Positions 45,350 to 53,470 of a DNA stretch of 64,000 nucleotides are shown piece by piece (the first letter of the stretch is position 1; the number at the start of each line of letters is the position of its first letter). Both the position numbers and the translations under genes were made by a program. The notes under the pieces were generated by a model. The model ran no database searches, was not told where the DNA came from, and saw nothing but the letters and a program-made list of their open reading frames with translations. Source of the stretch: Candidatus Riflebacteria bacterium HGW-Riflebacteria-1. Its GTDB lineage: Bacteria > Muiribacteriota > Ozemobacteria > Ozemobacterales > Ozemobacteraceae. Where the stretch lies: contig PGYB01000001.1 in NCBI GenBank assembly GCA_002839445.1, positions 408,735 through 472,734 of the forward strand, in the 5' to 3' direction.

Positions 45350-47029
45350 TTGCGAGTGACTTATCAAGCTCAGTATTCTCACCCAGGTTTTAAAAACGTT
45401 TCGGATCATTTTTACCGCGAATTTATCAGCCGAAACCCTGTAACTGCAAGCTGGATGGGCGATCACCAGTTTGACGGACTGTTACCTGACGTCGGTGCAG
45501 ATGCCGTTGAGAGAAACATTTCATTTTTGCGTGACGTGCAACATAACTTTTCGTCGCTGCCGGAAAATGAGCTGAGCATCGATGAAAAGATTGATCGCGA
45601 AGCAATGCTGCAGCTTATTGACCAGCAGTTGTTCTGGGAAAGCGACCTGAACCGCTGGCAACTCGGCCGAGATCTGGCCATGAACATTGGCGATGCAATC
45701 TTTCTGCTATTCGCCCGCGATTTTGCGCCAATCTCTGACCGCGTTCAGTCTATTATTTCGCGCCTGCGCTCAGTCCCGGCTTTTCTGATGGCAGGAAAAA
45801 CTCTGTTTCAGAAAGTTCCTGCTCTCTGGGGCGAAATTTATCTCGAATCAGCAAGGAATTTGCCCGGCTTTATCGATACCATCGAAAACAGCATCGGCAA
45901 AAAAATTCAGCCAGTTCTGCACAATGAATTCAAAATCGTAGCGGCCGAAGCAAAGCGCGCTCTTGCCGAATTTGCCAACTGGCTAAAACACGCGGTCCTG
46001 CCCAAAGCGGAGTCTGAATGGTCTCTTGGCCCGAACGGTTTTTATGCTCTTCTGGCAGTAAAAAAACTGGGACTGAATCAAAATGAGATACTCGAACTCG
46101 GCAAACAGGTCTTGCAAAATGCCAACGAAAAACTTGAAAGCCTCAGCTGCCTCATCCTTGGCATCGATACCGGCTCAGCAACAGGCGCTCGCGCCGAAGT
46201 TCAAAAGCGAATAAGAAGTCATGCGCCAAAGACTTTTGAACTTTCTCTCGAATCTTTTCGCGATGCACTTAATCGTAGTCGGGCTTTTGTAGCCAGCAGC
46301 GGCTTCGCCTCTATACCCGAGAACGAAGAACTCGAGGTCGTTGAGACCCCTGATTTCATGAGCCATCTCATTCCTTTTTCTGCTTACATCGGCCCCGAAA
46401 AAACGGCTGGCGCCCAGAAGGGCACCTATCTTCTGACGCGCTCCAGCTCGATAGACCAGACAAGATATAACTTTGCCGACATTGTCAACTGTGCTATTCA
46501 TGAGGGCTACCCCGGACACCACCTGCAGCTTGCATCGCAAAACCTGCATCCCGGAAAAATGCGCGCTTTCTGTGAAAGCATTGAGCTGATAGAAGGCTGG
46601 GCAAGCTATTGCCAGAACATGATTCGCGAGATGGGCTTTGAAACCTCTCCAGAAAGCATGTTCGCGCACGCAACCGAAGAAGTGTTCAACGCCGCCCGCC
46701 TGATCACCGATGTCAATCTGCAAACCAGAACCTGGAGTTTCAACGAAGCCTTACGCTTTTTAATGGAACAGACAAAAATTGACAGGGCCTCTGCTGTAGC
46801 TGAAATCAAAAGACAAACGCAGTCTCCGGGGTGTCAAACAGCTGGTCTGGCCGGCGAAAGCCTGCTTCGCCAGATAAAACTTGAACTGCAAAGGCAATTC
46901 AAGAGCGATTTTACTGACCGTGCCTTTCACGATCTGGTATTGTATCAAGGCAGTCTGCCGCTCGCCACCGCCCGCCAATTTTACCCGCAGCTACTCAAAG
47001 CAGAATTCAAAGAAAATCACCGAGGCTGA
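45350..47029 (+). CDS. DUF885 family putative metallopeptidase
   Basis: About 559 residues of the DUF885 family, which is related to M32-like zinc peptidases. The probable active site is H384-E385-GYPG-H390-H391 (HEGYPGHH) with ELIEGWASYCQNM about 30 residues later, both family hallmarks. TTG 45350 and GTG 45356 both follow GGAGG, and either may start the protein. There is no signal peptide with these starts, so it is cytosolic. The HIT gene follows after one base, so the two form an operon. Substrates are unknown for the family. Confidence 0.85.
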   Translation: MRVTYQAQYSHPGFKNVSDHFYREFISRNPVTASWMGDHQFDGLLPDVGADAVERNISFLRDVQHNFSSLPENELSIDEKIDREAMLQLIDQQLFWESDLNRWQLGRDLAMNIGDAIFLLFARDFAPISDRVQSIISRLRSVPAFLMAGKTLFQKVPALWGEIYLESARNLPGFIDTIENSIGKKIQPVLHNEFKIVAAEAKRALAEFANWLKHAVLPKAESEWSLGPNGFYALLAVKKLGLNQNEILELGKQVLQNANEKLESLSCLILGIDTGSATGARAEVQKRIRSHAPKTFELSLESFRDALNRSRAFVASSGFASIPENEELEVVETPDFMSHLIPFSAYIGPEKTAGAQKGTYLLTRSSSIDQTRYNFADIVNCAIHEGYPGHHLQLASQNLHPGKMRAFCESIELIEGWASYCQNMIREMGFETSPESMFAHATEEVFNAARLITDVNLQTRTWSFNEALRFLMEQTKIDRASAVAEIKRQTQSPGCQTAGLAGESLLRQIKLELQRQFKSDFTDRAFHDLVLYQGSLPLATARQFYPQLLKAEFKENHRG

Positions 47030-47030
47030 A

Positions 47031-47531
47031 ATGACCTTTCGAAAACAGCTTTTCATACCAAACAAACGCGCCTACATCACAGGACTGCAACGCCCTTCCG
47101 TAGACTGCATAATCTGCTCTATCATCAATGATGACCCGGCAGTCTCCAATCTTACCGTCTGGAAAAACACTAAAGTGGCTGCCTGCGCCAACCTTTATCC
47201 CTACAATGCCGGGCATATTCTGCTTTACCCGCTAAGACACATTGAAGACCCAAGAGAACTCACGGCAGAAGAATCAGCACAAATGCACACACTGCTTTGT
47301 CAATCGCTTGCCAGGCTTGATTCGGTTTACCATCCCGAGGGTTACAACATAGGCTACAATATCGGCGAAGCATCTGGAGCCAGCATTGAGCACCTTCACC
47401 AGCACATTGTTCCGCGCTATCCCCGCGAACTCGGATTTGTCGACATAACCGCCGGAGCAAAAATTATCATTGAAGACCCTAACGTAACTCTTACACGACT
47501 GCGCGAGGCTTTTGCCGACCTCAATTTTTAG
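47031..47531 (+). CDS. HIT-family nucleotide hydrolase or phosphorylase
   Basis: A 166-residue HIT protein. The histidine triad is HLHQH in ASIEHLHQHIVPR, and an N-terminal CIIC pair plus the NLYPYNAGHILLYPLRHI block are typical of the Ap4A phosphorylase-like branch. It would act on nucleotide-linked substrates such as Ap4A or AMP conjugates. The start is ATG 47031, one base after the preceding stop, with GAGG upstream; the longer open frame to 46881 lies inside the DUF885 gene. Confidence 0.9.
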   Translation: MTFRKQLFIPNKRAYITGLQRPSVDCIICSIINDDPAVSNLTVWKNTKVAACANLYPYNAGHILLYPLRHIEDPRELTAEESAQMHTLLCQSLARLDSVYHPEGYNIGYNIGEASGASIEHLHQHIVPRYPRELGFVDITAGAKIIIEDPNVTLTRLREAFADLNF

Positions 47532-47542
47532 CAATTCCGGGC

Positions 47543-47570
47543 TTGGCAGCAGCTGATTCTGTGTTATAAT
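47543..47570 (+). promoter_or_regulatory. Strong promoter before the 47.6-49 kb gene set
   Basis: TTGGCA (47543-47548), a 16-base spacer and TATAAT (47565-47570) preceded by TGT, an extended -10. It lies 31 bases before the start at 47601, which itself has GGAGG upstream. One of the closest consensus matches in the window. Confidence 0.75.
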
Positions 47571-47600
47571 TCTGACGATTTTAACTTATGGAGGACACTG

Positions 47601-48248
47601 ATGAGATACGTAAAAACAGTCTTTCTGGCAACTGCTCTGGCTATCAGCTGCGGCGCTTATGCAACTGAAGGCGACCTGAAATATCTTGGCTATTCCCAGG
47701 AAATGATCGATGAAGCAGTCAACGTGAGTGGAATGACTTCGGTGAAATCACCCGAAATTGCTCCAGACAACAGTGACGAAGCAACCCAGGTCAAAGAACA
47801 GTTATACGAACTGGGTCGCACAAGATCACTGTCTGCCAATCTCGAAGACCGCTCAGAAAGCATTCGCGACGAAGTTCTCTCATACTGGGAACACATGGCT
47901 CCCGACGCCAGCAAGGCTGAACCACTCAGTGACGAACTTAAGCAGGCTCTCGCGGCCAGCATCAGAAGCGCTCTCGAAAGCAAGGGTTACACTATTTCGC
48001 AACTCGACCTTCTCGACCTGCCAGAAGGCAGCCTGCATAACAAGCTGCGCGCGGTTATCAGGGTTTCACGCGACCTCAAAACCCGCGACAGCTACCGGGA
48101 AATCCAGGGCAATCTGATAGAAGTAAAACGCATCTGCAGCGAAGCAGCAACTATCGAGGGCTACAATTATCTGGCAGAAATGACTACCTTTGTTGCTGAG
48201 AACCCCAAAAACAATTACTATTACGAAAAAACCATCTTAAAACCCTGA
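47601..48248 (+). CDS. Exported protein of unknown function
   Basis: 215 residues with a Sec signal peptide (MRYVKTVFLATALAISCGAYA, cleavage after AYA). The mature part is helical and polar (SEEMIDEAV-type, YELGRTRSLSANLEDRSESI, LEVKRICSEAATIEGYNYL-type segments) with no catalytic motif. GGAGG stands nine bases before the ATG and a near-consensus promoter is present, so it is probably well expressed. It is first in a run with a membrane protein and a small soluble protein. I do not recognise a family. Confidence 0.75.
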   Translation: MRYVKTVFLATALAISCGAYATEGDLKYLGYSQEMIDEAVNVSGMTSVKSPEIAPDNSDEATQVKEQLYELGRTRSLSANLEDRSESIRDEVLSYWEHMAPDASKAEPLSDELKQALAASIRSALESKGYTISQLDLLDLPEGSLHNKLRAVIRVSRDLKTRDSYREIQGNLIEVKRICSEAATIEGYNYLAEMTTFVAENPKNNYYYEKTILKP

Positions 48249-48252
48249 TTAT

Positions 48253-48675
48253 ATGAGCATACTCGCCTCGCCAAGACAAACAACCAGACTTATGGTTTAC
48301 GCCATGGTCTGCACGCTGGTCGTAGCCTTTGGCTCGATTGGCGCGGTTCTGGCCGGCAATGTAGCACCTCAATACTCGCTTATGGGACTGTTTCTAGGCT
48401 CAGCACTCGGCGCGTTCATTTCGGTATATGAATCAACCATAATCGGCTGCATGGCCGGCATGTTTACCGGCCTGCTGGTTGGACCGCTGGTGTTTTACTT
48501 TATCGACTTCGAGACAGCTTATCTGGTCGTTTTCATAATGGCCCTGCTCGGCGCGATCATGGGCGAACCGCTGGCACTGTTCTGGCGGGAAGCCCACGAT
48601 CAAGAGCCAGAGCCTGGCAGTGAACCTGCCGATTCTGAAAAAGATGACCATGAACATCCGGAGCATGAACCGTGA
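48253..48675 (+). CDS. Small membrane protein of unknown function
   Basis: 140 residues. Three to four hydrophobic helices occur between residues 15 and 105 (YAMVCTLVVAFGSIGAVLAG, MGLFLGSALGAFISVY, CMAGMFTGLLVGPLVFYF, YLVVFIMALLGAIMG), Gly-rich like small channel or export proteins. A hydrophilic tail rich in Glu, Asp, His and Pro ends the protein. It starts four bases after the preceding stop and overlaps the next gene by four (GTGA). No family recognised. Confidence 0.7.
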   Translation: MSILASPRQTTRLMVYAMVCTLVVAFGSIGAVLAGNVAPQYSLMGLFLGSALGAFISVYESTIIGCMAGMFTGLLVGPLVFYFIDFETAYLVVFIMALLGAIMGEPLALFWREAHDQEPEPGSEPADSEKDDHEHPEHEP

Positions 48676-49073
48676 GCGTTATCAGGCTTATAATGTCAGA
48701 AAACGGCAATACGGCTTCCGGGCACATTCCTTCTGCTTCGATATCTGCTGTCATGTGGGCAATCGCCAAAGGGGCGAAAGGCACAGATGAACTCTGGACC
48801 TCGGTAGATGCAGTAGATCCGGGTCTTAAAGAGCATTTTCTTACCAATCTTGACAATTCGCCCCTGCTTGAGGGTTACGATGATGGTCTGCTGGTGATCA
48901 GTTGGGACCACCGCTGCATTGAATCCTTTCAGGCCTACCAACCGCTGCGTCACATCGGACAGGTCATACCTCACAATGGCAAGTTTCTTGAAAAAGATAA
49001 AGACCCGCTAGAATACAACATCAGCAGCACCTGGAGCATAATCGATCATCACTTTGAGGAGAGCAGACACTGA
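48672..49073 (+). CDS. Conserved-looking small protein of unknown function
   Basis: 133 residues from GTG 48672, overlapping the upstream stop. An internal ATG at residue 8 is an alternative start. Soluble, mixed alpha/beta composition with LLVISWDHRCIESFQAYQPL in the middle and a His-rich C-terminus (IIDHHFEESRH). No motif I can name. Coupled translation with the membrane protein suggests a joint role. Confidence 0.65.
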   Translation: MSVIRLIMSENGNTASGHIPSASISAVMWAIAKGAKGTDELWTSVDAVDPGLKEHFLTNLDNSPLLEGYDDGLLVISWDHRCIESFQAYQPLRHIGQVIPHNGKFLEKDKDPLEYNISSTWSIIDHHFEESRH

Positions 49074-49075
49074 TA

Positions 49076-51409
49076 ATGGTTAATTGTCAAAGCTGTGGCG
49101 CCGTAAACAATGAAGATTCCCTGAGTTGCGTTGCATGCAACCGAACCCTCCAGGTGGTATGCCCCCAATGTACTGGCAGAAATCCTGTTTCTGCAGCGGT
49201 GTGCAATCAGTGTGGCCGCATTCTGAACGAGAAGAATGACCCCAGAATTTTTCAGCAAAAGACCGGCGACCCCGTTGCCGACATGTATGAAGCTCCCGTA
49301 AAAAACCCTTTTACGACTCATTACCCGAAAGACGCATTTATGAAAGTGGTTCTCGGCGGCTTTATCTTTGCTCTTCTTTACATCAGTCAGATTTTCAGCG
49401 GACATCCTTTCATTCTACTGGCAGCAGGTCTTGTCAGCGGCATTATTGCTCTTTGGGGTCTCGTCGAAATAACTTTCTGGGTAATCGAAGACAGCGAAAC
49501 CGAAACACCGGCGGCCACACAGAAGTCGGCCGAAGTTTTCCCTGAAAGCTATTCAAAGTCTTTGCCGCACGCCGGCGAATCATTTGAAGAGCTCGAAAAA
49601 GAGCTGGCAAAAAGCTCTCAGACGCCGCAGCCTGAAGACATGCATCTGCTGCCGGCAGCAGAACCCGACACAACTGCAGAGTCTGCCGAAAAAGTTACTA
49701 TAAAAGCCGATGAAACGCAGAATCGGCCAAAGTATGAAACTCTCGCCGAGTTTCTTGCCGACGGAATCGAGAAAGAGATCGTTGCGACCAGAGACAAAGT
49801 CAAGCGTTCCCCGGAAAATTATGCGCTGCTGATGAGGCTTGCACAATTGCACGAAGAGCGCGGAGAGATCAACCTGGCGCTTGAGAGCCTCGAACAGTGC
49901 ATCAAGTTCGAGCCGGAAATCGCTGAAATCTATCTCTATCACGGCATTCTCCTGCGTCGTCACGGTAATGTCGATGCTGCCAAAGCAGCATTTTCAAAGG
50001 CACTCGAACTCAACCGCTTTATGTCAAAAGCCTATTATCAGCTCGGTATACTCGAAAGATCCGCAAATAACATTGCTGAAGCCCGAGAACTGCTGCAAAA
50101 ATGCATTCAGCTGTCGCCTGATGACCCATACGCTCACTACCAGCTCGGAATGATCTATCGAGAGCTCGGCGAGACTTCGCTTGCCCTCATGGAAATTAAA
50201 CGTGCCACTATTCTGCATCCGACCGATTCATACGGACACAGCAAGCTTGGCCAGCTCTATCAGCAGAACAAGCAGTATGAACTGGCGATAGCAGCATATT
50301 CGCAGGCTCTCAGCCTCAAGCCGGAAGATCCGTTCGTGCTCGAACGTCTGGGCGAAGTTCTGGCGGCAAAAGAAATGTTTGAACGTTCAGCGGAACTCTT
50401 TCAGGAGGCTCTGGCAAACCAGTTTCATCCTCGCGTCGAAACCATGATCTCGCTGGGTCGCGTTTTGCGGCGACTCGAAGACTACGCTGAGATCGAGGTT
50501 CTGATGAACGAAGTTTTGCGTCTCGAACCAGATCACTGCGAGGGTGCTTTTTTGAAAGCGGTAGCGATGATCAAGCAGAATCGCAGCATTGAAGCCATTG
50601 CGCTGCTTGAAAGGCTCACCGAGAATCCGGCTGCCAGCTATGAAGCCTGGCTTGAACTCGGCAAACTCTATCAGGCTGACAAACGACCTGATAAAGCTGT
50701 TTCGGCATTCATCAGAGCGTCAACAAGCGCACCAGACCAGGCCGGCATCTGGAATAATATCGGCATACTGTTATCCAACCAGAAAGCATACGACGAGGCT
50801 TTGAAAGCCTTTAAAAAGGCTGCCAGTTTCGATTACACCGATGCGCAGATAGCCAGCAACCTTAAAGCTGTGCAGAAAAAGATCGAAACCAGCTGCCAGC
50901 GCGTTATCGATACGCGACGCGAAGCGCTCGAAAAAACCCCCGATGACCTCGATTCTTATCTTGAAATGGGTCATGCCTTCGAAACGATTGAGCGCACAGA
51001 CGATGCCATGATGGCTTATCAGAGGCTTCTCGCGATAAACCCTGAATACGTGCCCGGGCTGATGGCCTACGCCGAGTTGCTTCGTAAAAGAGGCAAGCTG
51101 AAAATGGCAATGCGCTGCTATCGGGAAATTATCAAACTGCAACCCGAAAACGCCGACACTCACCTGTTTCTCGTTCAGGCCAACCTTAATCTTGGCTTTC
51201 TCAACGAAGCACTGCGCCACGCGGTAATCGCGCAAAAGATTGTTCCAGAAGATCCCCGCGTCCATTTCCTGCTTGGCAAAATATACTTTGCCAAAGGACT
51301 GGCGCCACGCGCACTCAAAGAATTCACCTTTGTCGCCGCATCAAATGCCGAGCCTGACATGATCAGCTGGGCAGAATTAATGCGCCGCCGACTGGCAAGG
51401 ACAAACTGA
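49076..51409 (+). CDS. Zinc-ribbon, two-TM, TPR protein
   Basis: A 777-residue protein. Two zinc ribbons lie at the N-terminus (CQSCG then CVAC; CPQC then CNQCG, residues 4-45), then two membrane helices at about residues 95-145 (FIFALLYISQIF, FILLAAGLVSGIIAL), an acidic Pro/Glu linker, and about a dozen TPRs from residue 240 to the end (AYYQLGILERSANNIAEARELL, IWNNIGILLSNQKAYDEALKAF). The ribbons and the TPR array are probably both cytosolic. It starts three bases after the previous stop, and its TGA overlaps the ATG of the next TPR gene. It is likely an assembly platform; no enzyme motif is present. Confidence 0.85.
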   Translation: MVNCQSCGAVNNEDSLSCVACNRTLQVVCPQCTGRNPVSAAVCNQCGRILNEKNDPRIFQQKTGDPVADMYEAPVKNPFTTHYPKDAFMKVVLGGFIFALLYISQIFSGHPFILLAAGLVSGIIALWGLVEITFWVIEDSETETPAATQKSAEVFPESYSKSLPHAGESFEELEKELAKSSQTPQPEDMHLLPAAEPDTTAESAEKVTIKADETQNRPKYETLAEFLADGIEKEIVATRDKVKRSPENYALLMRLAQLHEERGEINLALESLEQCIKFEPEIAEIYLYHGILLRRHGNVDAAKAAFSKALELNRFMSKAYYQLGILERSANNIAEARELLQKCIQLSPDDPYAHYQLGMIYRELGETSLALMEIKRATILHPTDSYGHSKLGQLYQQNKQYELAIAAYSQALSLKPEDPFVLERLGEVLAAKEMFERSAELFQEALANQFHPRVETMISLGRVLRRLEDYAEIEVLMNEVLRLEPDHCEGAFLKAVAMIKQNRSIEAIALLERLTENPAASYEAWLELGKLYQADKRPDKAVSAFIRASTSAPDQAGIWNNIGILLSNQKAYDEALKAFKKAASFDYTDAQIASNLKAVQKKIETSCQRVIDTRREALEKTPDDLDSYLEMGHAFETIERTDDAMMAYQRLLAINPEYVPGLMAYAELLRKRGKLKMAMRCYREIIKLQPENADTHLFLVQANLNLGFLNEALRHAVIAQKIVPEDPRVHFLLGKIYFAKGLAPRALKEFTFVAASNAEPDMISWAELMRRRLARTN

Positions 51410-52590
51410 TGAGAAGCCACACAGACGAAACTCCCCGCCAGGCCTCAGCAGCCTTTCTCAGGGCCTTTACTGCTGCCCTGCTCGCGCTGACGTTATGTTC
51501 AGTTTGTGCAGCTCAGGATTTTCAAACACCAGGCTCAGAAGTTACCGTTAGAGACCTGCTCGAAGGGCACAAACGCGCACCAAAATCCGACACTTACTAT
51601 CTTATGGCGCTGTCTGAAGCACGTAAAAACAATATTGAGGCCGCCGAAAAAGCCATTCAAACCGGCCTTCAGCTCAACCCGCGCAACACCAGGCTGATGA
51701 ATCTAAAAGCGGCTTTGCTGGCCCGGCAGGGCAGACTCGCCGAAGCACGTTCCCTTTTTATTACAATTTTGCAGCTCGACCCGGATGATCGCTATGCCAG
51801 GACCTCGCTTAATTCGGTTGAGCGCACCCTACAGCCTGAGCGACGCGCATTACCGATAACGACCCGGCAGTCTGCACCAGCAGCCAAAAGCGCGCCAGAC
51901 GCGCCAGTAATGGTAAAGCCTGCTCCCACCGAAAAAAAAATTCTTGAGGCCAGTTACTTTATCGAAATCAAAGACAAGCAGGAATGCTACCACAGCATGT
52001 CTGCAATCAGGCGCGCGCAAACCGGCTTCATTGCTGCAAATCCAGCGCGAAAATCTGAATTTTCACTGACTACGCTTGTTACCGAAAAATTTCTCACCGC
52101 GGCGCCAGTTTGTCCGAACGCCGGCGATTACACCTGGAAATCAGACGATATCGAGTGCAGCAAGCATGGAACAAGCTCTGCCGCGGGTGCCGAAGTAACG
52201 AATGTATTCAGCGAATTCAACAGTGGCATGCGCTCAAAACTCAGTCGAAATTACCTTGATGCCCTGAAATCTTTTGAACAGGTGGTAATTCTCTACCCAA
52301 GATGGGCCGAAGCGCATTATCAGCTCGCAGACACCCTGTTCAGACTTGGCGAAACCGATCCATCAGTCAGTGCCCTCCGCAACTGCCTGAAATACGACCC
52401 GGGCAATCTCGATGCCAGGCTGCTTCTTGCCAATCTCTACTTCAAGAAAGGGCAAAAAGACGCAGCACTCAAGATTCTTGATGATGTAACCGAAAAACAT
52501 CGCGGCACTGTTTATGGCCTGTCTGCTAGAAGCGTCGCCGCATCGATCAGGTCCGGGAGAAATTACTACCAGATATTTCCGCCGAATTGA
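51409..52590 (+). CDS. Secreted TPR protein with pilin-like Cys motif
   Basis: 393 residues. A signal sequence (hydrophobic AFTAALLALTLCSVC, cleavage near CAA-QD) is followed by two TPRs (residues 60-140), a Pro/Ala linker, and a central segment with Cys193 and then C235-PNAGDY-x8-C250-SKHG. This CP-x-x-G-x-Y-...-C-x-x-HG pattern is familiar from the ends of type-II-secretion/type-IV pilin-like proteins. Two further TPRs (residues 290-370) end the protein. ATGA overlap with the upstream gene indicates coupling. The combination of pilin-type motif and TPRs is unusual. Confidence 0.8.
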   Translation: MRSHTDETPRQASAAFLRAFTAALLALTLCSVCAAQDFQTPGSEVTVRDLLEGHKRAPKSDTYYLMALSEARKNNIEAAEKAIQTGLQLNPRNTRLMNLKAALLARQGRLAEARSLFITILQLDPDDRYARTSLNSVERTLQPERRALPITTRQSAPAAKSAPDAPVMVKPAPTEKKILEASYFIEIKDKQECYHSMSAIRRAQTGFIAANPARKSEFSLTTLVTEKFLTAAPVCPNAGDYTWKSDDIECSKHGTSSAAGAEVTNVFSEFNSGMRSKLSRNYLDALKSFEQVVILYPRWAEAHYQLADTLFRLGETDPSVSALRNCLKYDPGNLDARLLLANLYFKKGQKDAALKILDDVTEKHRGTVYGLSARSVAASIRSGRNYYQIFPPN

Positions 52591-52592
52591 CC

Positions 52593-53456
52593 ATGAAAAA
52601 GCCTATAAGAAAACTGGCTTTTATCTGTCATCCGACCAGAGAGTCGCTGCCACCACTTCTGAAAACGCTTCTGCAATGGTCTGAAGAAAATGGCATCAGC
52701 GCACGCCTTACCAAGCGGATGGCCAAAAAAATGGGCCGGCCAGAACTGGGCCTTGACCCGAAAGATATGGCCGCCGAAGTCGAAATGATCGTTGTTCTGG
52801 GCGGCGATGGTTCAATTTTACAGACCGCGCGGGCGTTCGCGGCTGACGGCCTGCCAATTGCCGGCATAAATCTTGGGCACCTTGGCTTTTTAACACTCGA
52901 AGAGCCAAAAAATGCGATCAATACACTCGAAAAAATTCGCGATGGTCATTTCAAGATCGAGAACCGCATGATGCTGCAGGCACGGGTTAAGCGCGGCAAT
53001 CACAAGGTTTTCTGCGGCATAGCACTCAACGATGTGGTCATTCAAAAAGAGCCGATGTTGCGGGTCATAAACATCAAGGTATCGATCTCAGGCTGCCTGG
53101 TAAACACATATCATGGCGATGGCCTTATCTTTTCAACCCCAACAGGCTCTACCGCATACTCCCTTTCCGCGGGCGGCCCAATCGTGCCACCATGGGTGAA
53201 TGTCATGATTCTGTGCCCGCTCAATTGTCATACGCTCAGCGCCAGGCCGGTAATTACCTCAGACCAGGAAACCCTCAACGCGCTTCTTGACTGCAGGCAT
53301 TCAAAAGTAGACCTGGTTCTCGATGGCCAGGAAAGCTTTCAACTCCAGGATGGCGACGAAGTCGAAGTAACAAGGGCTAAAGAACTTGGCCGGGTAGTAG
53401 TTTTCAAGTCAAGAAACTTTTTTGAAGTCCTGCGCAAGAAAATGAAGTGGGGCTGA
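52593..53456 (+). CDS. nadK: NAD kinase
   Basis: Phosphorylates NAD to NADP. 287 residues from ATG 52593, with the ATP/NAD-kinase motifs VVLGGDGSILQTARAF, NDVVIQKE, and GDGLIFSTPTGSTAYSLSAGGP, then CHTLSARPVI. The residue after GGPIV is Pro rather than the His or Thr often seen. A TTG two codons earlier overlaps the preceding stop. It follows the TPR gene by two bases and precedes dsbD by 14. Confidence 0.95.
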   Translation: MKKPIRKLAFICHPTRESLPPLLKTLLQWSEENGISARLTKRMAKKMGRPELGLDPKDMAAEVEMIVVLGGDGSILQTARAFAADGLPIAGINLGHLGFLTLEEPKNAINTLEKIRDGHFKIENRMMLQARVKRGNHKVFCGIALNDVVIQKEPMLRVINIKVSISGCLVNTYHGDGLIFSTPTGSTAYSLSAGGPIVPPWVNVMILCPLNCHTLSARPVITSDQETLNALLDCRHSKVDLVLDGQESFQLQDGDEVEVTRAKELGRVVVFKSRNFFEVLRKKMKWG

Positions 53457-53470
53457 CCAGGAGGAACTCA

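Noticed and set aside
45179..45466. 95-codon minus-strand frame ending beside the 44.5-45.2 kb membrane gene
   Set aside because: It overlaps the start of the well-supported DUF885 gene and its promoter and ribosome-binding site, and its product has no recognisable pattern.
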